Source: Acidobacteria bacterium AB60 (GTDB lineage: Bacteria > Acidobacteriota > Terriglobia > Terriglobales > Acidobacteriaceae). From it: a stretch of DNA of 64,000 nucleotides. Every line of letters starts with the position of its first letter. Position 1 is the stretch's first letter. Positions 31,874-41,659 of the stretch are shown in pieces. The DNA lies in the NCBI GenBank assembly GCA_008682415.1, contig VANK01000003.1, positions 434,001-498,000 of the forward strand, read 5' to 3'. The notes under the pieces are model-generated. The model was not told the origin of the DNA. It did not search any database and saw only the letters and a list, made by a program, of their open reading frames with translations. A program made the position numbers and the translations under genes.

Positions 31874-33652
31874 ATGTTCGGATCAACCCTCTCTGCCGCC
31901 GTCGCTCCTTTTATGAACGGGACGGCACTCGCACTTAGCGCACCATCGCTGGCGCACCTCTCCGGCCTGGACATCGCCGTAATTGCCATTTACTTCGCGA
32001 TGGTGATCTGGATTGGCTTTTACCTGAAGGGCCAGGCCAACACCAGCGAAGAGTTCTTCATGGCCGGGCGCGAGATGACGGCCTGGATCGCCGGCCTGAG
32101 CTTTGTCTCGGCCAACCTCGGCTCGCTGGAGTTGATGGGCTGGGCCGGGTCAGCGTACCAGTACGGCATCCTGGCCGCACACTGGTATTGGATCGGCGCC
32201 ATCCCCGCGATGCTGTTCCTGGGCATCGTGATGATGCCGTTCTACTACGTGTGCAAGACGCACTCCGTGCCGGGGTATCTGAAGCTGCGTTACGGTCAGG
32301 GCGCCAGTTTCGTGGCGGCGGTCTCATTCGCCTTCATGACGGTGCTGATGAGCGGCGTGAACATGTTCGCGATGGCCGTGGTGATGAAGGTGGTGCTGGG
32401 CTGGGACCTCAACTTCTCCATCATCGTCTCTTCGCTGGCGGTGGCGGCGTACGTGGCGCTGGGCGGATTGCGGTCAGCCATCTTCAACGAGGTGCTGCAG
32501 TTCATGCTGATCTGGGGCGGGGCGCTGCTGGTGCCGATCCTGGGCCTGGTGGAGTCGCACGGGTGGAGCGGATTCAAAGAGAAGCTGGCGCACAACATCT
32601 CGACGGGTCTCACCCCTGCCGGAGATTACACGCACATGTGGCGCTCCATGGGACACTTCACCGACAATCCCATGGGCATTCACTGGACCGGCATCGTCTT
32701 CGGCCTTGGCTTTGCCATCAGCTTTGGCTACTGGACGACGGACTTCCTTGTAGTGCAGCGCGTGCTGGCAGCGAACAACCTGCGCTCCGCGCGCATGGCG
32801 CCCGTCATTGGATCCTTCTTCAAGATGGCCGTACCGTTCATCGTGATTTTGCCGGGTTTGCTGGGCCTGATCGTGTTGCAGAATCCCGACGGCAGCCTGA
32901 TGCACCTGGTTGGCCAGGACCAGGTGAATGCCGCGCATCCCTACAGCTATAACGAGGTGCTGCCCCTGATGCTGGTGCGCTACTGTTCGCCGGGCTTGCT
33001 CGGCCTGGGCATCACGGCGCTGATCGCAGGCTTCATGAGCGGCATGGCGGGGAACGTCAGCGCCTTCTCTGCTGTGTGGACGTATGACATTTACCAGCCG
33101 CTGATCGTGAAGAATGCCCGCGACGAACACTACGTCGCGGTTGGCCGCTGGGCAACTATTCTGGGCGTGATTGTTTCCATTATCACCGCCTACCTGGTCA
33201 TGAGCGCGGCCAGCATCATGGATTACGTTCAGGCGCTCTTCAGCTTCTTCATCTCGCCGTTGCTGGGCGTGGTACTGGTGGGCATGTTGTGGAAGCGCGC
33301 CACCAAGGCGGGCGGTTTCTGGGGGTTGTTGCTGGGTACGCTGACATCCATCGGCCTGTGGGCGTGGGTGAAGGCGGATCCCTCGGCCCTGCGCTACGTG
33401 GCCTTGTCGCCCGACGCCAGGGCGATGGCGGAAGACATGTACCGTGCCCTGTGGTCGGTGATTGTTTCCATGGGCGTGAATGTGATCGTGAGCATGTTCA
33501 CGACTCCCAAGACCATGGCGGAGCTGGCGGGCGTGGTGTACGGCGCGACCAAGATTCCGGAAGAAGAACCGGTTCCGTTCTACAAGAACGAATGGTTCTG
33601 GACAGTAATCGCCATCATCATCTTTATCGCTCTCAACGTTTATTTCTGGTAA
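31874..33652 (+). CDS. Sodium:solute symporter (SSS family)
   Basis: This 592-residue inner-membrane protein has about 14 hydrophobic segments in the order of SSS transporters, with ATG 31874 or a later ATG at 31913 as start. Family features include NTSEEFFMAGREMTAWIAGL, the segment GYLKLRYGQGASF and FGLGFAISFGYWTTDFLVVQR. SSS proteins take up sugars, amino acids or other solutes with sodium. It heads an operon with a 71-residue membrane protein, an L-fucose-isomerase-like enzyme and an M24-like protein, so the solute is probably a sugar or sugar derivative handled by the isomerase-like enzyme. That is inference from context. Confidence 0.88.
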   Translation: MFGSTLSAAVAPFMNGTALALSAPSLAHLSGLDIAVIAIYFAMVIWIGFYLKGQANTSEEFFMAGREMTAWIAGLSFVSANLGSLELMGWAGSAYQYGILAAHWYWIGAIPAMLFLGIVMMPFYYVCKTHSVPGYLKLRYGQGASFVAAVSFAFMTVLMSGVNMFAMAVVMKVVLGWDLNFSIIVSSLAVAAYVALGGLRSAIFNEVLQFMLIWGGALLVPILGLVESHGWSGFKEKLAHNISTGLTPAGDYTHMWRSMGHFTDNPMGIHWTGIVFGLGFAISFGYWTTDFLVVQRVLAANNLRSARMAPVIGSFFKMAVPFIVILPGLLGLIVLQNPDGSLMHLVGQDQVNAAHPYSYNEVLPLMLVRYCSPGLLGLGITALIAGFMSGMAGNVSAFSAVWTYDIYQPLIVKNARDEHYVAVGRWATILGVIVSIITAYLVMSAASIMDYVQALFSFFISPLLGVVLVGMLWKRATKAGGFWGLLLGTLTSIGLWAWVKADPSALRYVALSPDARAMAEDMYRALWSVIVSMGVNVIVSMFTTPKTMAELAGVVYGATKIPEEEPVPFYKNEWFWTVIAIIIFIALNVYFW

Positions 33653-33661
33653 GGAGGCCGC

Positions 33662-33877
33662 GTGCACTCGGGACACATTTCGATCTGGTTCTTCATAGGG
33701 GTTCTCCTGACCGTTTACGGGGCGATGATAACGGCGTATGGCATCTACGAGCTTGTCTCCGGGACGCTTGCCAACGTGGTTCTTGCCAACCTGCATGCGC
33801 CGGTTTGGTGGGGTGGGCTGATGCTGCTGCTGGGCTTGTTTTACAGCGTGAAGTTCCGGCCGGGGCGCGAACGATAG
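33662..33877 (+). CDS. Small two-helix membrane protein of the SSS transporter operon
   Basis: The 71-residue protein has two hydrophobic helices (IWFFIGVLLTVYGAMITAYG and VWWGGLMLLLGLFYSVKF) and a basic C terminus. It starts at GTG 33662 behind AAGGAGG, nine bases after the transporter stop, so it is translated with it. Its constant place after SSS transporters suggests an accessory subunit. No defined family is recognised; the function is unknown. Confidence 0.75.
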   Translation: MHSGHISIWFFIGVLLTVYGAMITAYGIYELVSGTLANVVLANLHAPVWWGGLMLLLGLFYSVKFRPGRER

Positions 33878-33936
33878 TCTGAAGTGGGAACAGGTTTGCG
33901 GCCGAATGACACCGCCGCCAAGGAGCAATTGCAATT

Positions 33937-35367
33937 ATGTCAGCACAATCGAGAACGATGACCTTCGGGATTGTCGTAGGAAATCGCGGATTTTTCCCGG
34001 ATCATCTTGCCAAGACCGGCCGTGAAGAGATCATTTCCACGCTTGAAAAGGCAGGCGCGAAGGCAATCGTGCTCGGCCCCGAAGAGTCGAAGTATGGCGC
34101 GGTGGAGACGTATGACGAGTCGGTGCGCTGCGCGGAGCTGTTCAAGAAGCATGGCGACGAGATTGACGGCATCATTGTGACGCTGCCGAACTTCGGGGAA
34201 GAACGGGGCATCGTGGATGCAATCCGTTTGTCGGGGCTGAAGGTTCCGATTCTGGTGCAAGCAACACCGGACCGCTCCGACAACATGACCATTGCGGTGC
34301 GCCGCGACAGCTTCTGCGGGAAGATGAGCGCGTGCAACAACATGATGCAGTACGGCATCAAGTACTCGCTTACCACGCTGCACACCGAGTCGGTGGATTC
34401 GGCTGAGTTCAAGGCGGATCTCGAGTGGTTCTCTGCGGTGTGTCGCATTGTGAAGGGGCTCAAGAACCTGAAGATCGGGGCTATCGGCGCGCGCCCCGCA
34501 GCCTTCAATACAGTGCGCTATTCCGAGAGAATTCTGGAAACGAGCGGCATTTCGGTCGACACGCTTGACCTGTCGGAGGTCTTCGGCCGTATCCATCGCA
34601 TGAACGATCACGATGAGGTTGCTCAGGAGAAGCTCAAGGCCATCAAGGGGTACGTCACCACACAAGGGATTCCCGATGAAGCGCTGCTGAAGATGGCGAA
34701 GCTGGGCGCCGTCATCGATCAGTGGATGAAGCAGACGCACTGCACCATCAGCGCGGTTCAGTGCTGGACTTCGATGGAGGAGTTCTTCGGCGTGGTGCCG
34801 TGCACCGTAATGAGCATGATGAGCAACAATCTCATCCCCTCCGCCTGCGAAGTGGACGTGCCCGGCGTACTCTCGATGTACATGCTGGCGCTGGCCAGCG
34901 GCACGCCTTCTGCACTGCTCGACTGGAACAACAACTACGGCAGCGACCCGAACAAGTGCGTGTGCTTCCACTGTTCCAACCTTCCCAAGCACTTCTTCCG
35001 CGACGTGAAGATGGATTACCAGGAGATCATCGCGGGCACGGTGGGCAAGCTGAACACGTTCGGCACCTGCGTGGGCCGGGTGAAGTCCGGCGTCATGAGC
35101 TACGCACGTTTCTCCACCGATGATCGGCGCGGCGTGATCCGCGGCTACACCGGCCCGGGCAAGTTCACCGACGATCCGCTGGAGACGTTTGGGGGAGCGG
35201 GCGTGGCGGAGATTCCGCAACTGCAGAAGCTGCTGAAGTACATCTGCCGGGAGGCGTTCGAGCATCACGTGGCCGCGAACTTCAGCGATGTTTCAAAGGC
35301 GGTGCACGAGGCCGCGGTGCGCTACCTTGGCTGGGAGAGCTACTACCACCCCACGCTGGAAGACTAG
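33937..35367 (+). CDS. L-fucose/L-arabinose isomerase-like protein
   Basis: The 476-residue protein belongs to the L-fucose/arabinose isomerase fold group: N-terminal Rossmann-like parts (TFGIVVGNRGFFPDH, DGIIVTLPNFGEERGIVDAI), a middle domain with LKIGAIGARPAAFNTVRYSE and a C-terminal beta domain with GKLNTFGTCVGRVKSGVMSY. Such enzymes interconvert aldoses and ketoses with a divalent metal. It is shorter than FucI (about 590) and close to AraA length, and the substrate cannot be assigned. AAGGAG lies 11 bases before ATG 33937. Third gene of the SSS operon, 59 bp after the small membrane gene. Confidence 0.8.
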   Translation: MSAQSRTMTFGIVVGNRGFFPDHLAKTGREEIISTLEKAGAKAIVLGPEESKYGAVETYDESVRCAELFKKHGDEIDGIIVTLPNFGEERGIVDAIRLSGLKVPILVQATPDRSDNMTIAVRRDSFCGKMSACNNMMQYGIKYSLTTLHTESVDSAEFKADLEWFSAVCRIVKGLKNLKIGAIGARPAAFNTVRYSERILETSGISVDTLDLSEVFGRIHRMNDHDEVAQEKLKAIKGYVTTQGIPDEALLKMAKLGAVIDQWMKQTHCTISAVQCWTSMEEFFGVVPCTVMSMMSNNLIPSACEVDVPGVLSMYMLALASGTPSALLDWNNNYGSDPNKCVCFHCSNLPKHFFRDVKMDYQEIIAGTVGKLNTFGTCVGRVKSGVMSYARFSTDDRRGVIRGYTGPGKFTDDPLETFGGAGVAEIPQLQKLLKYICREAFEHHVAANFSDVSKAVHEAAVRYLGWESYYHPTLED

Positions 35368-35393
35368 ATGCAGGGAACAGGAAAGAGGGAACA

Positions 35394-35418
35394 GGGACCA
35401 GGCTCCTACCCTGGTCCC
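35394..35418. repeat. Intercistronic hairpin with GGGAACAGG-type repeats
   Basis: GGGACCAGG / CCTGGTCCC form a 9-bp stem with a 7-nt loop between the isomerase-like and M24-like genes. The bases before it (35371-35393) repeat AGGGAACAGG-type units. No T-run follows, so it may be an mRNA stability or attenuation element rather than a terminator. Confidence 0.6.
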
Positions 35419-35442
35419 TCAACCATTTGAGGGGGAAACCAA

Positions 35443-36612
35443 GTGAGCGCGATCGCGAGCAAGAGGATCGGGAAGGCCCTGATCATTAGCGGAAAGACGC
35501 TGGTGACCGAGTCGGCGTGGAACGAAGAACTCGAAGCCAAGCACGCGGCGCTGGTGGAATGGCTCCGCAAGGAGGATTTCGCCGGTGTATTGATTCGCCG
35601 GAATGAGAACGTTGCGTGGATTACCGGTGGCGCGGTGGAACTGCGCGTCCTCACTCCCGGCGAAACAGGTGTCGGCTCGATCCTGGTGACCGCGGCCGGA
35701 AAGCGCTACTACTTTACGACCGAAAATGAGGCTCCGCGCCTGGGGGATGAAGAATTCGGCGATCTGGATTTTGAGCCGGTGATTTTTCCCTGGTACGACG
35801 ACGATACGCTGGAGACGGCGCAGAAGCTTGCCGGCGGACCGCTGCTGGCCTCGGACACACCGCTTCCCGGGACTACCCCTGCCAATCTTTACCCGTTGCG
35901 GCAGTCTCTGAAGGAGAGTGAGATCGCGCGGTATCGGTGGCTGGGGGCGGAGACCGCGGCGGCGACGGTGGAATCACTGGACGCGGTGGAACCCGGACTG
36001 ACGGAGTACGACCTCGAGGCCATTACGGCGGCGAATCTGCTGAAGCGCGGCATTCTGCCGTCGGTGTATCTTTACGCGGTCGACGAACGGATCTACAAGT
36101 ACAAGCACGCCGTGGCGCGCGGAAACCGGCTGAAGAGCTATGCCATGCTGAACCTCTGTTCGCGCAAATGGGGTCTGGCCATCTCGATCACGCGGTTTGT
36201 GCACTTTGGAGCACTGCCGGCTGAGTTGGCCGCACGCTTCAAGTCCGCTGCGCAGGTAAACGCCAGGTTGCTGCATGCTACCCGTGTCGGCGCCACCTCG
36301 GCGGAGCTTTTTCGCGTGGCACAGGACGCTTATGCTGCCGAGGGTTTTCCGGGGGAGGAGCGGTTCCATCACCAGGGTGGGCCGACGGGCTATGGCGAGC
36401 GCGAGTGGGTGGCTACGCCGGCCGGGACGCAGACGGTGGTAAACAACCAGGCATTCGCGTGGAATCCGAGCATTCGCGGGGGGAAGACCGAGGATACCGT
36501 CATCCTGCGTGACGGACAGATCGAGTGGCTGACCGCAACGCCTGCGCTGCCTACGATTCAAGCGAGTGTCGAGGGCACGGCTTATCCGGCGGCGGGCGTT
36601 CTGGTGAAGTAG
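35443..36612 (+). CDS. M24 (pita-bread) peptidase homologue lacking most metal ligands
   Basis: The 389-residue protein aligns with Xaa-Pro peptidase/creatinase-type proteins: an N-terminal creatinase domain (about 25-150, AGVLIRRNENVAWITG) and a pita-bread domain. Metallo-peptidases use Asp, Asp, His, Glu, Glu. Here the Asp positions read N237 (MLNLCS) and S248 (AISITRF), the first Glu reads N341 (AWNPS), while H309/H310 (FHHQGGPTG) and E350 (KTEDTV) remain. It is therefore probably not a two-metal peptidase; creatinase shows that the fold can work without metals. GTG 35443 follows GAGGGGGAAAC. Last gene of the SSS operon. Confidence 0.8.
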   Translation: MSAIASKRIGKALIISGKTLVTESAWNEELEAKHAALVEWLRKEDFAGVLIRRNENVAWITGGAVELRVLTPGETGVGSILVTAAGKRYYFTTENEAPRLGDEEFGDLDFEPVIFPWYDDDTLETAQKLAGGPLLASDTPLPGTTPANLYPLRQSLKESEIARYRWLGAETAAATVESLDAVEPGLTEYDLEAITAANLLKRGILPSVYLYAVDERIYKYKHAVARGNRLKSYAMLNLCSRKWGLAISITRFVHFGALPAELAARFKSAAQVNARLLHATRVGATSAELFRVAQDAYAAEGFPGEERFHHQGGPTGYGEREWVATPAGTQTVVNNQAFAWNPSIRGGKTEDTVILRDGQIEWLTATPALPTIQASVEGTAYPAAGVLVK

Positions 36613-36638
36613 GGAAGGGATTCCCCGAGGGTGGCTGT

Positions 36639-37607
36639 CTACTCACGCGTGCCGTAGTCGATGGGCTCCAATGTGACGCGCGCGGCGAGGACCACGAGCG
36701 ATGCCCACAGAACATCGGCTCCGAGCAGGTGGGTGATCTGCAACCACGTGGGTGCGAGCAGAAGGACATCTGCAGCGCCCAGCGCGTACTGAACTCCCAG
36801 CAGGACGAGGACCAGAAAAGCCAATCCGCGATTGTTCCAGTAACCGCGGCGGTGCAGCGCCTTCCGCAGCAGCCAGAAAAGAAAGATGCAGGCAAACAGG
36901 GCGATGGCAGGATGTGTCCAGCGCCAGCGCACCAGCCATCCGCTCGTACGCGAAAACTCCTGAGTGAGCGCTGCGCCCAGGGAGGTCGCAGGGAACAGGG
37001 TGTCGCCCAGCGCGGCGAGCGATCCGGTGACTCCCACCATCAGCACGACGAACAGGACGGTGATGGCGCCGATCGGCGCTCCCAGGCGAACGGTGCTGCT
37101 CATGAAGCCGTGCTTGCGGCCGAGGAGATGCGCGGTCAGGGTGAGTGCCGCGAGCAGGAGAAGGGTGTTGGTCAGGTGCAGGGCGAGATAAGGCGCGCGG
37201 AGCGGCGAGTGGCTCTGCGCGGTTAGTCCGAGCTTGACCAGGAATGCGCCGAGGACCGCCTCGAACAACGTGAACACGACGGCAGCGATGGAAGCAGCGC
37301 GCGCCAGGTGCCCGCGCACTGTGCCCAGCAGGGTCCAGAGCATCAACCCGACGGCTGAGAAGAACGAGATGCCGCTGGTGATGCGGTGGGTGAATTCGAT
37401 GAGGGTGTCCACGCGCGGCGAGTGCTGCAGAACCGTGCCGTTACACAGGGGCCAATGTTCGCCGCAGCCTGCGCCGGAGCCAGTGGCGCGCACCAGGCCG
37501 CCCCACAAGATGACGGCGATGAAATAGGCCAGCACTGCCCAGGCGAACCGTTGTAACGCAGGAGAGGGAACTTGCTGCTGACGGGCGGAAGCAGCCGCAG
37601 ATGGCAT
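36639..37607 (-). CDS. ctaA: Heme A synthase (CtaA/COX15)
   Basis: CtaA oxidises the C8 methyl of heme O to the formyl of heme A for cytochrome oxidase. The 322-residue membrane protein has eight predicted helices, the extracellular cysteine pair in GAGCGEHWPLCNG, conserved histidines in LIEFTHRITSG, ALHLTNTLLLL, RWTHPAIALF and LQITHLLGAD. ATG 37607 follows GGAG; the TTG just before would add one residue. It stands alone, convergent with the M24-like gene. It implies an aa3-type oxidase elsewhere. Confidence 0.9.
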   Translation of the reverse strand: MPSAAASARQQQVPSPALQRFAWAVLAYFIAVILWGGLVRATGSGAGCGEHWPLCNGTVLQHSPRVDTLIEFTHRITSGISFFSAVGLMLWTLLGTVRGHLARAASIAAVVFTLFEAVLGAFLVKLGLTAQSHSPLRAPYLALHLTNTLLLLAALTLTAHLLGRKHGFMSSTVRLGAPIGAITVLFVVLMVGVTGSLAALGDTLFPATSLGAALTQEFSRTSGWLVRWRWTHPAIALFACIFLFWLLRKALHRRGYWNNRGLAFLVLVLLGVQYALGAADVLLLAPTWLQITHLLGADVLWASLVVLAARVTLEPIDYGTRE

Positions 37608-37771
37608 CAAAGAGACTCCAATTCCCAGTGTAGATCAGCCGCTTCGCAAAAATCCCGGGAGCCTTTTGATGCGTTCGAACCGCCTGTTGGTTACTCTGAT
37701 GTGAGACTCTGACGATCGCCATTGCGGTGCATGAGGCTATCGTCGGCCTAAGTGCTCCGCAGGGGCTTCGC

Positions 37772-38986
37772 TCAATCCTGAGCCACGCAGTCATGGCTCA
37801 TCAGACGCACGACGTGGTTGACGATGATGAGATCTTCCGCCGGTGGAATTACCCGCACGATCACTTTGGAGTTCTTCGCGGAGATTGTGGCCGCTCCGCG
37901 TACGTTGTTGCGCTCCGGGTCGAGCGCGATTCCGAGCGCACCCAGGCCGGCGCAGATCTCGGCGCGTGAGGCGATGTCATTCTCGCCGATGCCGCCGGTG
38001 AAGACCAGCATGTCCAGGCCGCCCAGCTCGACGAAGTAGCTGCCGATCCACTTCTGGATAGTCCACACGAATTTATCAACGGCGAGCCTTGCCTTGGCAT
38101 CGCCCGCCTTGATGGCCTCGCGCAGATCGCGCATGTCGTTGGAGAGTTCACTGACGCCCAGCAAGCCAGCCTTCTTGCTGGCCACGACCTCCAGTTGGTC
38201 GGCGGCCTCCGCGGCGTTACTGGTCTTCTCCGCGATCTTGCGCAGGATGAACAGCAAAACTCCTGGATCGATATCCCCGGTGCGCGTTCCGGAGATGATG
38301 CCGCCGGTGGGGGTGAGACCCATGGAGGTATCGAGGCAGCGGCCGTTGCGGATGGCCGTGATGGATGCGCCGTTGCCGAGATGCGCGACGACCAGCTTCT
38401 CGGGCAATTCGCGGCCGAGTTGATAGACGATCGACTCGTAGGAGATGCCATGCGCGCCGAAGCGACGCACGCCCATGGCCGCATACTCGTGGGGGATGGG
38501 CATGTGCTGCGCGACTTCAGGCATGGTGCGATGGAAGTATGAGTCCAGGCAGACGAAGTTGGGCACGCCTGGGAAGAGCCGCAGAGCTTCGCGCATGATG
38601 TAGACGGCGATGGGTGTGTGCAGCGGGGCAAATGCGGTATATCGCTCCATCTCGTCGATCAAGTCCGGCGTGATCGGCTGATTCTCCAGGACGGTGGGCC
38701 CGCCGCACACCATGCGGTGGCCGATGGCGGAGGGGGAAGGAAATCTTTCGGAGCGCAGCGCCTGAGCGACCAGGCCGAACGCCACGGCGCGCGTGGGCAA
38801 GGCCGGCGTCTCATCGATCAGCTTCGCGCCCCGGGCATCTTTGATCCAGAACTTGCCCAAATCCGTGCCGATGCCGTCGACCGCTCCCTCAAACAGTTTG
38901 GTGCGCTGCTCGCTGAACGTTTCATAGAGGCAGAATTTGATGGAGGAGGAGCCGCTGTTGAGAACCAGAACCGGGAATGACGACAT
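37772..38986 (-). CDS. ackA: Acetate kinase
   Basis: AckA makes ATP and acetate from acetyl phosphate. The 404-residue protein has VLVLNSGSSSIKF at the start, GHRMVCGGP, the ATP-site HLGNGAS, GTRTGDIDPG, and the late FTGGIGEND. ATG 38986 begins the conserved sequence; an upstream in-frame extension is not family-like. It follows the phosphoketolase gene by 114 bp on the same strand, so acetyl phosphate made by phosphoketolase is converted to ATP in the same operon. The family motif VHGG reads VCGG here. Confidence 0.93.
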   Translation of the reverse strand: MSSFPVLVLNSGSSSIKFCLYETFSEQRTKLFEGAVDGIGTDLGKFWIKDARGAKLIDETPALPTRAVAFGLVAQALRSERFPSPSAIGHRMVCGGPTVLENQPITPDLIDEMERYTAFAPLHTPIAVYIMREALRLFPGVPNFVCLDSYFHRTMPEVAQHMPIPHEYAAMGVRRFGAHGISYESIVYQLGRELPEKLVVAHLGNGASITAIRNGRCLDTSMGLTPTGGIISGTRTGDIDPGVLLFILRKIAEKTSNAAEAADQLEVVASKKAGLLGVSELSNDMRDLREAIKAGDAKARLAVDKFVWTIQKWIGSYFVELGGLDMLVFTGGIGENDIASRAEICAGLGALGIALDPERNNVRGAATISAKNSKVIVRVIPPAEDLIIVNHVVRLMSHDCVAQD

Positions 38987-39100
38987 GGATGAGAAACCCT
39001 CTTGCCTAAAAAAGGTTGCAGGTGATTGCCGGGCGGGCTCCTTTCGCGGTTCTGAAGGAACCCGCGCCCGATCCGTGTGCAATGCACCGGAAGGGGAGAG

Positions 39101-41506
39101 CTAGCGACTCCCCGACCAGCGCCAATCGCGAACCTCCGGCAGATCATCGCCGTGCTCGGCTACGTAGAGCTTGTGGCGTTGAATCTGCTCGGAGTACCAC
39201 TGTCGTGCCGGTTCCACCTGATCGTGGAGGCGCGGCACGCGGGTGATCGCATCCAGCGCCAACTGGAAGCGATCGATGTTGTTGAGTACGCACATATCGA
39301 AGGGCGTTGTGGTGGTGCCCTCTTCCTTGTAGCCGCGCACGTGGATGTTGTCGTGGTTTCGCCGCCGATAGGTGAGCCGGTGGATCAGCCATGGATAACC
39401 GTGGAACGCGAAGATGACCGGCTTATCCTTTGTAAAATTCAGGTCGAACTCTTCGTCGGCCAGCCCGTGGGGATGCTCTGACTGCGGCTGCAAGGCCATC
39501 AGGTCGACGACGTTCACCACGCGGATGCGGATATCGGGAATGCGCGCGCGCAGAATCGTCACTGCGGCGAGCGTCTCCATGGTGGGGACGTCTCCGCAGC
39601 AGGCCATCACCACGTCGGGCTCTCCCTCGTCCGACGCCCACTTCCAGACGCTGAGCCCAGTTGTGCAATGAGCGACGGCCTCTTCCATGGTCAGCCACTG
39701 CGGAGCGGGTTGTTTGCCGGCTACGATCAAGTTGATGTAGTGGCGGCTGCGCAGGCAGTGATCGGCCACCGAGAGCAGCGTGTTCGCGTCCGGCGGCAGA
39801 TAGATGCGGACCACGTCCGCCTTCTTGTTCAGCAGGTGGTCGATGAACCCCGGATCCTGATGACTGAATCCGTTGTGATCCTGCCGCCACACCAGGGAAC
39901 TCAGCAGGTAATTCAAAGAGGCAATCGGCTTGCGCCAGGGAATCCCGCGCGTTACCTTCAGCCACTTGGCGTGCTGATTCACCATCGAGTCCACGATATG
40001 AATGAAGGCCTCGTAGCAGGAGAAAAACCCATGCCGTCCGGTCAGAAGATAGCCTTCGAGCCAACCCTGACACATGTGCTCACTGAGCACCTCCATCACC
40101 CGGCCGGTGGGCGACAGATCTTCATCAACAGGTAGAGTTGGTTCCAGCCATGTCTTGCCGGTCGGCTTGATTACGTCCCCGATGCGATTGCTTGCGGTTT
40201 CATCGGGCCCCACCACCCGGAAGTTGTGGGTATCGAGATTAGCCTTCATCACGCCTTCGAGCAATCGGCCCAACACCCGCGTTGACTCGGCCTGCGTGGC
40301 GCCCCGTTGCTCGATTGCAACCGCGTAGTCGCGGAAGTTGGGTACCCGCAAAGGCTGCAGCAGGAGCCCGCCATTGGCATGAGGGTTCATGCCCATGCGC
40401 CGCCGGCCCTTGGGAGCGAGTTCGGCGATCTCGACCCGAAGCGCGCCCTTCTCGTCGAACAACTCCTCCGGCTGATAGCTCTGCATCCAGTCTTGCAGAA
40501 GCCGCAGGTGATCGGGTTTCTCGCGCAACTCGGAAAAAGGCACCTGATGCGCGCGCCAGGTGTTCTCGACCGGCTTGCCATCCACGAACTTCGGCCCGGT
40601 CCATCCCTTGGGCGTGCGCATGATCAGCATGGGCCAACGAGGCCGCTCGGTTGCGCCTTCGATGCGCGCGGCCGCCTGGATTTCGGCAATACGATCAAAG
40701 ATCCGGTCGAATACGGCCGCTGCTTTCTGGTGCATGACCGAGGGCTCGTCGCCCTCGAGGGTGAACGGCTCGTACCCGTAGCCGCGCATCAGGTCTTCTA
40801 GTTCTTCATGGGGAATGCGCGCCAGAATCGTTGGATTCGCGATCTTATACCCATTCAGGTGCAGAATGGGGAGGACGGCGCCGTCCGTGACCGGGTTGAG
40901 AAATTTGTTGGAATGCCAGCTGGTTGCCAGCGGCCCGGTTTCCGCTTCGCCATCTCCCACCACACAAGCCACGACCAGATCGGGATTGTCGAACGCTGCA
41001 CCAAATGCGTGCACGAGCGCGTATCCCAGTTCGCCCCCCTCGTGAATAGATCCGGGCGTCTCGGGCGCTACGTGGCTGGGAATACCGTAAGGCCAACTGA
41101 ACTGGCGGAAGAGGCGCTTGATGCCGTCGCTGTTCTGCTCGATGTGCGGATACATCTCGCTGTAGGAGCCTTCCAGGTAGGTGTTCGCCACCATGGCGGG
41201 GCCGCCGTGGCCTGGGCCGATGATGTACATCATGTTCAGATTGCGTTCGCGGATGATGCGGTTCCAATGGACGTAAAGGAAGTTCAGGCCGGGCGTGGTG
41301 CCCCAGTGGCCCAGCAGGCGCGGCTTGACATCATCGAGCGTGAGCGGCCGCCGGAGAAGAGGATTGTCTTTGAGATAGATCTGGCCCACAGAAAGGTAGT
41401 TGGCGGCGCGCCAATACGCGTTCATGCGCTGCACTTGTTCGGTTGTCAGCGGGGAGTTCTGCCGGCTTTCCGGGCCGATGGTCGGGATGGCAGTCGCCTG
41501 GCTCAC
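39101..41506 (-). CDS. xfp: Phosphoketolase (xylulose-5-/fructose-6-phosphate)
   Basis: The 801-residue TPP enzyme splits xylulose 5-phosphate (and often fructose 6-phosphate) with phosphate into acetyl phosphate and an aldose phosphate. Length and motifs are complete: [23 protein letters not shown], the TPP motif [19 protein letters not shown], and [16 protein letters not shown] [15 protein letters not shown], plus [15 protein letters not shown] 41506 follows GGAGGTGAACC. First gene of an operon with acetate kinase, forming a phosphoketolase bypass. Confidence 0.95.
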   Translation of the reverse strand: MSQATAIPTIGPESRQNSPLTTEQVQRMNAYWRAANYLSVGQIYLKDNPLLRRPLTLDDVKPRLLGHWGTTPGLNFLYVHWNRIIRERNLNMMYIIGPGHGGPAMVANTYLEGSYSEMYPHIEQNSDGIKRLFRQFSWPYGIPSHVAPETPGSIHEGGELGYALVHAFGAAFDNPDLVVACVVGDGEAETGPLATSWHSNKFLNPVTDGAVLPILHLNGYKIANPTILARIPHEELEDLMRGYGYEPFTLEGDEPSVMHQKAAAVFDRIFDRIAEIQAAARIEGATERPRWPMLIMRTPKGWTGPKFVDGKPVENTWRAHQVPFSELREKPDHLRLLQDWMQSYQPEELFDEKGALRVEIAELAPKGRRRMGMNPHANGGLLLQPLRVPNFRDYAVAIEQRGATQAESTRVLGRLLEGVMKANLDTHNFRVVGPDETASNRIGDVIKPTGKTWLEPTLPVDEDLSPTGRVMEVLSEHMCQGWLEGYLLTGRHGFFSCYEAFIHIVDSMVNQHAKWLKVTRGIPWRKPIASLNYLLSSLVWRQDHNGFSHQDPGFIDHLLNKKADVVRIYLPPDANTLLSVADHCLRSRHYINLIVAGKQPAPQWLTMEEAVAHCTTGLSVWKWASDEGEPDVVMACCGDVPTMETLAAVTILRARIPDIRIRVVNVVDLMALQPQSEHPHGLADEEFDLNFTKDKPVIFAFHGYPWLIHRLTYRRRNHDNIHVRGYKEEGTTTTPFDMCVLNNIDRFQLALDAITRVPRLHDQVEPARQWYSEQIQRHKLYVAEHGDDLPEVRDWRWSGSR

Positions 41507-41659
41507 GGTTCACCTCCGGTCCGTTGATGGAACTTCCGGGGCACGAACCTGTAGGCCAGGAACTTCGCAATCTGCGGACGCATTCAGCCTAACAAGCGCG
41601 CGGGCCGCTGGAGGGTGATTGATGTCACAAACCGGTGAAAAGTGCTACCCGGGAGGGCG

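Noticed and set aside
32474..33934. 486-codon minus-strand frame opposite the SSS transporter
   Set aside because: Composition is His/Gln/Arg-rich and no family matches; it mirrors the real gene.
33940..35268. 442-codon minus-strand frame opposite the isomerase-like gene
   Set aside because: It is an antisense frame of a well-supported gene.
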